Below, one piece after another: positions 5,655 through 6,767 of a stretch of DNA of 6,767 nucleotides (the stretch's first letter is position 1; each line of letters starts with the position of its first letter). The notes under the pieces are model-generated. The model saw only the letters and a list, made by a program, of their open reading frames with translations, did not search any database and was not told the origin of the DNA. This DNA is from an uncultured Pseudomonadota bacterium (lineage in GTDB: Bacteria > Pseudomonadota > Gammaproteobacteria > Steroidobacterales > Steroidobacteraceae). Position numbers and translations under genes: made by a program. The DNA is taken from positions 1-6,767 of the forward strand of contig CAIVYV010000107.1 of NCBI GenBank assembly GCA_903910215.1, read 5' to 3'.

Positions 5655-6767
5655 GACGCGCATAGGGATTCTTGTCGGTGCGATATTCGATCGCCACCGG
5701 TGAGGCGAATAGATCGAACTCTCGTCGGAAGACGTTGGCGAGATAGCGCGTGTAGGCCTCAGGCACGTGCGCGGTCTGATTGCCGTGGATGATGATGCGC
5801 GGCGGATTACGACCGCCTTGGTGCGCATATCGCAATTTGATTCGACGACCCCGCACCATCGGCGGTTGATGCTGCACCATCGCCCTCTCGAGCGTTTTGG
5901 AGAGCTTCGGCGTCGGGATTTCGGTCATCGCCGCGTCGTAGGCCTTGATGGTGGCGACGACGAGCTCACCGACACCCGTTCCATGCCGTGCCGAGATGAA
6001 ATGCACCGGCGCGTAGGGAACGAAGTCGAGTTTGAATTCCAATTGCCGACGGATCTCATCGCGCTGCTCGACCGGAATGCCGTCCCACTTGTTCACGGCG
6101 ATGATGAGCGCACGACCCCGATTCAACGCGAGCCCGAGCACGTTCGCATCCTGCTCACCGATGGTGTCATGCGCATCGACGACGAAGATGACAACATGCG
6201 CCGTATCGATCGCCTGCAAAGTACGGGCGACACTCGCTTTCTCGATGAAATCCTCGACCTTGCCGCGGCGACGAACGCCTGCGGTATCAATCAAAGTGAA
6301 CTCACGCCCATCGCGCGCAAACGGTACGAAGATGCTGTCGCGCGTCGTTCCCGGCATATCGCTCGCGATGACGCGCTCTTCACCGATGAGCCGATTGACG
6401 AGCGTGGACTTGCCGACGTTGGGTCTGCCGATGATGGCGATCCGGATGCGACCATCATCCGGATTCGAACTGCGCTCGATGGCCTCCGGGTCGAAATCGG
6501 CGAGCACATGGTCCATGAGCTCGCGACAACCATCGCCGTGCGCCGACGCGATGGCGATCGGATCACCCAAGCCGAGTGAATGAAAATCGGCAGCGGCCGT
6601 GGCGGGGTCGAGCCCCTCAGCCTTGTTGACCGCCAACACCACCTTCTTGCCCGAACGACGTAGCTCGCTCGTGACCCAATAGTCTTGGGGCGTGAGGCCC
6701 GTGCGCGCATCGGCCAGGAACACCAACACGTCGGCTTCTGCAACGGCGCGCTCGGTCTGAAGGCGCA
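5581..6767 (-). CDS. der: Ribosome biogenesis GTPase Der (partial, N-terminus off the right edge)
   Basis: Der (EngA) is an essential double-GTPase that assists late assembly of the 50S ribosomal subunit. About 394 residues are visible; alignment from memory with E. coli Der suggests about 70 N-terminal residues, including the first P-loop, are missing beyond the edge. The rest of GTPase domain 1 carries the G4 motif as NKAE rather than NKxD. A short linker leads to GTPase domain 2: GRPNVGKST (6403-6429), the DMPGTTRDS switch, DTAGVRRRGK, NKWDG and SARHGTG. The C-terminal KH-like domain shows HQPPMVRGRRIKLRYAH, NPPRIIIHGNQ and NPYARPN, then a basic tail ending RRTRG. The linker is much shorter than the acidic linker of E. 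coli Der. The last 24 codons run antisense to the M23 gene. Its promoter lies outside the window; in E. coli the upstream neighbour is bamB. Confidence 0.97.
   Translation of the reverse strand, partial: RLQTERAVAEADVLVFLADARTGLTPQDYWVTSELRRSGKKVVLAVNKAEGLDPATAAADFHSLGLGDPIAIASAHGDGCRELMDHVLADFDPEAIERSSNPDDGRIRIAIIGRPNVGKSTLVNRLIGEERVIASDMPGTTRDSIFVPFARDGREFTLIDTAGVRRRGKVEDFIEKASVARTLQAIDTAHVVIFVVDAHDTIGEQDANVLGLALNRGRALIIAVNKWDGIPVEQRDEIRRQLEFKLDFVPYAPVHFISARHGTGVGELVVATIKAYDAAMTEIPTPKLSKTLERAMVQHQPPMVRGRRIKLRYAHQGGRNPPRIIIHGNQTAHVPEAYTRYLANVFRREFDLFASPVAIEYRTDKNPYARPNERPVRATRSQIREKARGRRTRG

Noticed and set aside
5690..5706. The CACCGGTG palindrome beyond the M23 stop, possibly a terminator.
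   Set aside because: It lies within the conserved KH-domain coding region of der and has no following T-run.

Overview
The window is about 60% G+C by eye and is densely coding, with six genes (two cut by the window edges) and only two intergenic gaps. It reads as a chromosomal housekeeping segment of a GC-rich gammaproteobacterium. The main reason is gene order: guaBA diverges from xseA, with der close by, which is the arrangement of the E. coli guaBA/xseA/der neighbourhood. In place of the small yfg genes of E. coli there is a secreted M23 peptidase of a type I associate with xseA in Xanthomonadales-like and other GC-rich gammaproteobacteria. No exact taxon can be fixed from the sequence alone.

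Layout. At 1-199 (minus) is the N-terminal part of a small MNT-type nucleotidyltransferase with an exact GS-x10-DxD motif; its 3' end and any partner gene lie off the left edge. An 85-bp gap (200-284) holds no convincing element. guaA (285-1892, minus) and guaB (1889-3355, minus) form an operon with an ATGA overlap and catalyse the two steps from IMP to GMP. The 73-bp divergent gap (3356-3428) holds a plausible sigma70-type guaB promoter, a perfect 7-bp inverted repeat at the predicted guaB transcription start, and a small hairpin abutting the xseA start codon. xseA (3429-4793, plus, exonuclease VII large subunit) is followed directly, TGA then ATG, by a secreted M23 metallopeptidase gene (4794-5654, plus). 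That gene converges on der (5581-6767, minus, truncated at the right edge) and the two coding regions overlap by 74 bp at their 3' ends.

How the genes work together: guaB and guaA are one pathway (IMP to XMP to GMP). XseA is a DNA-processing enzyme, Der a ribosome-assembly GTPase, and the M23 protein a cell-envelope hydrolase; their adjacency looks like conserved synteny rather than one functional system. I found no previously undescribed system, CRISPR array, insertion sequence, tRNA or rRNA. The points most worth a second look are the guaB inverted repeat, the antisense 3' overlap of the M23 gene with der, and the possible HEPN/MNT toxin-antitoxin pair that begins at the left edge.
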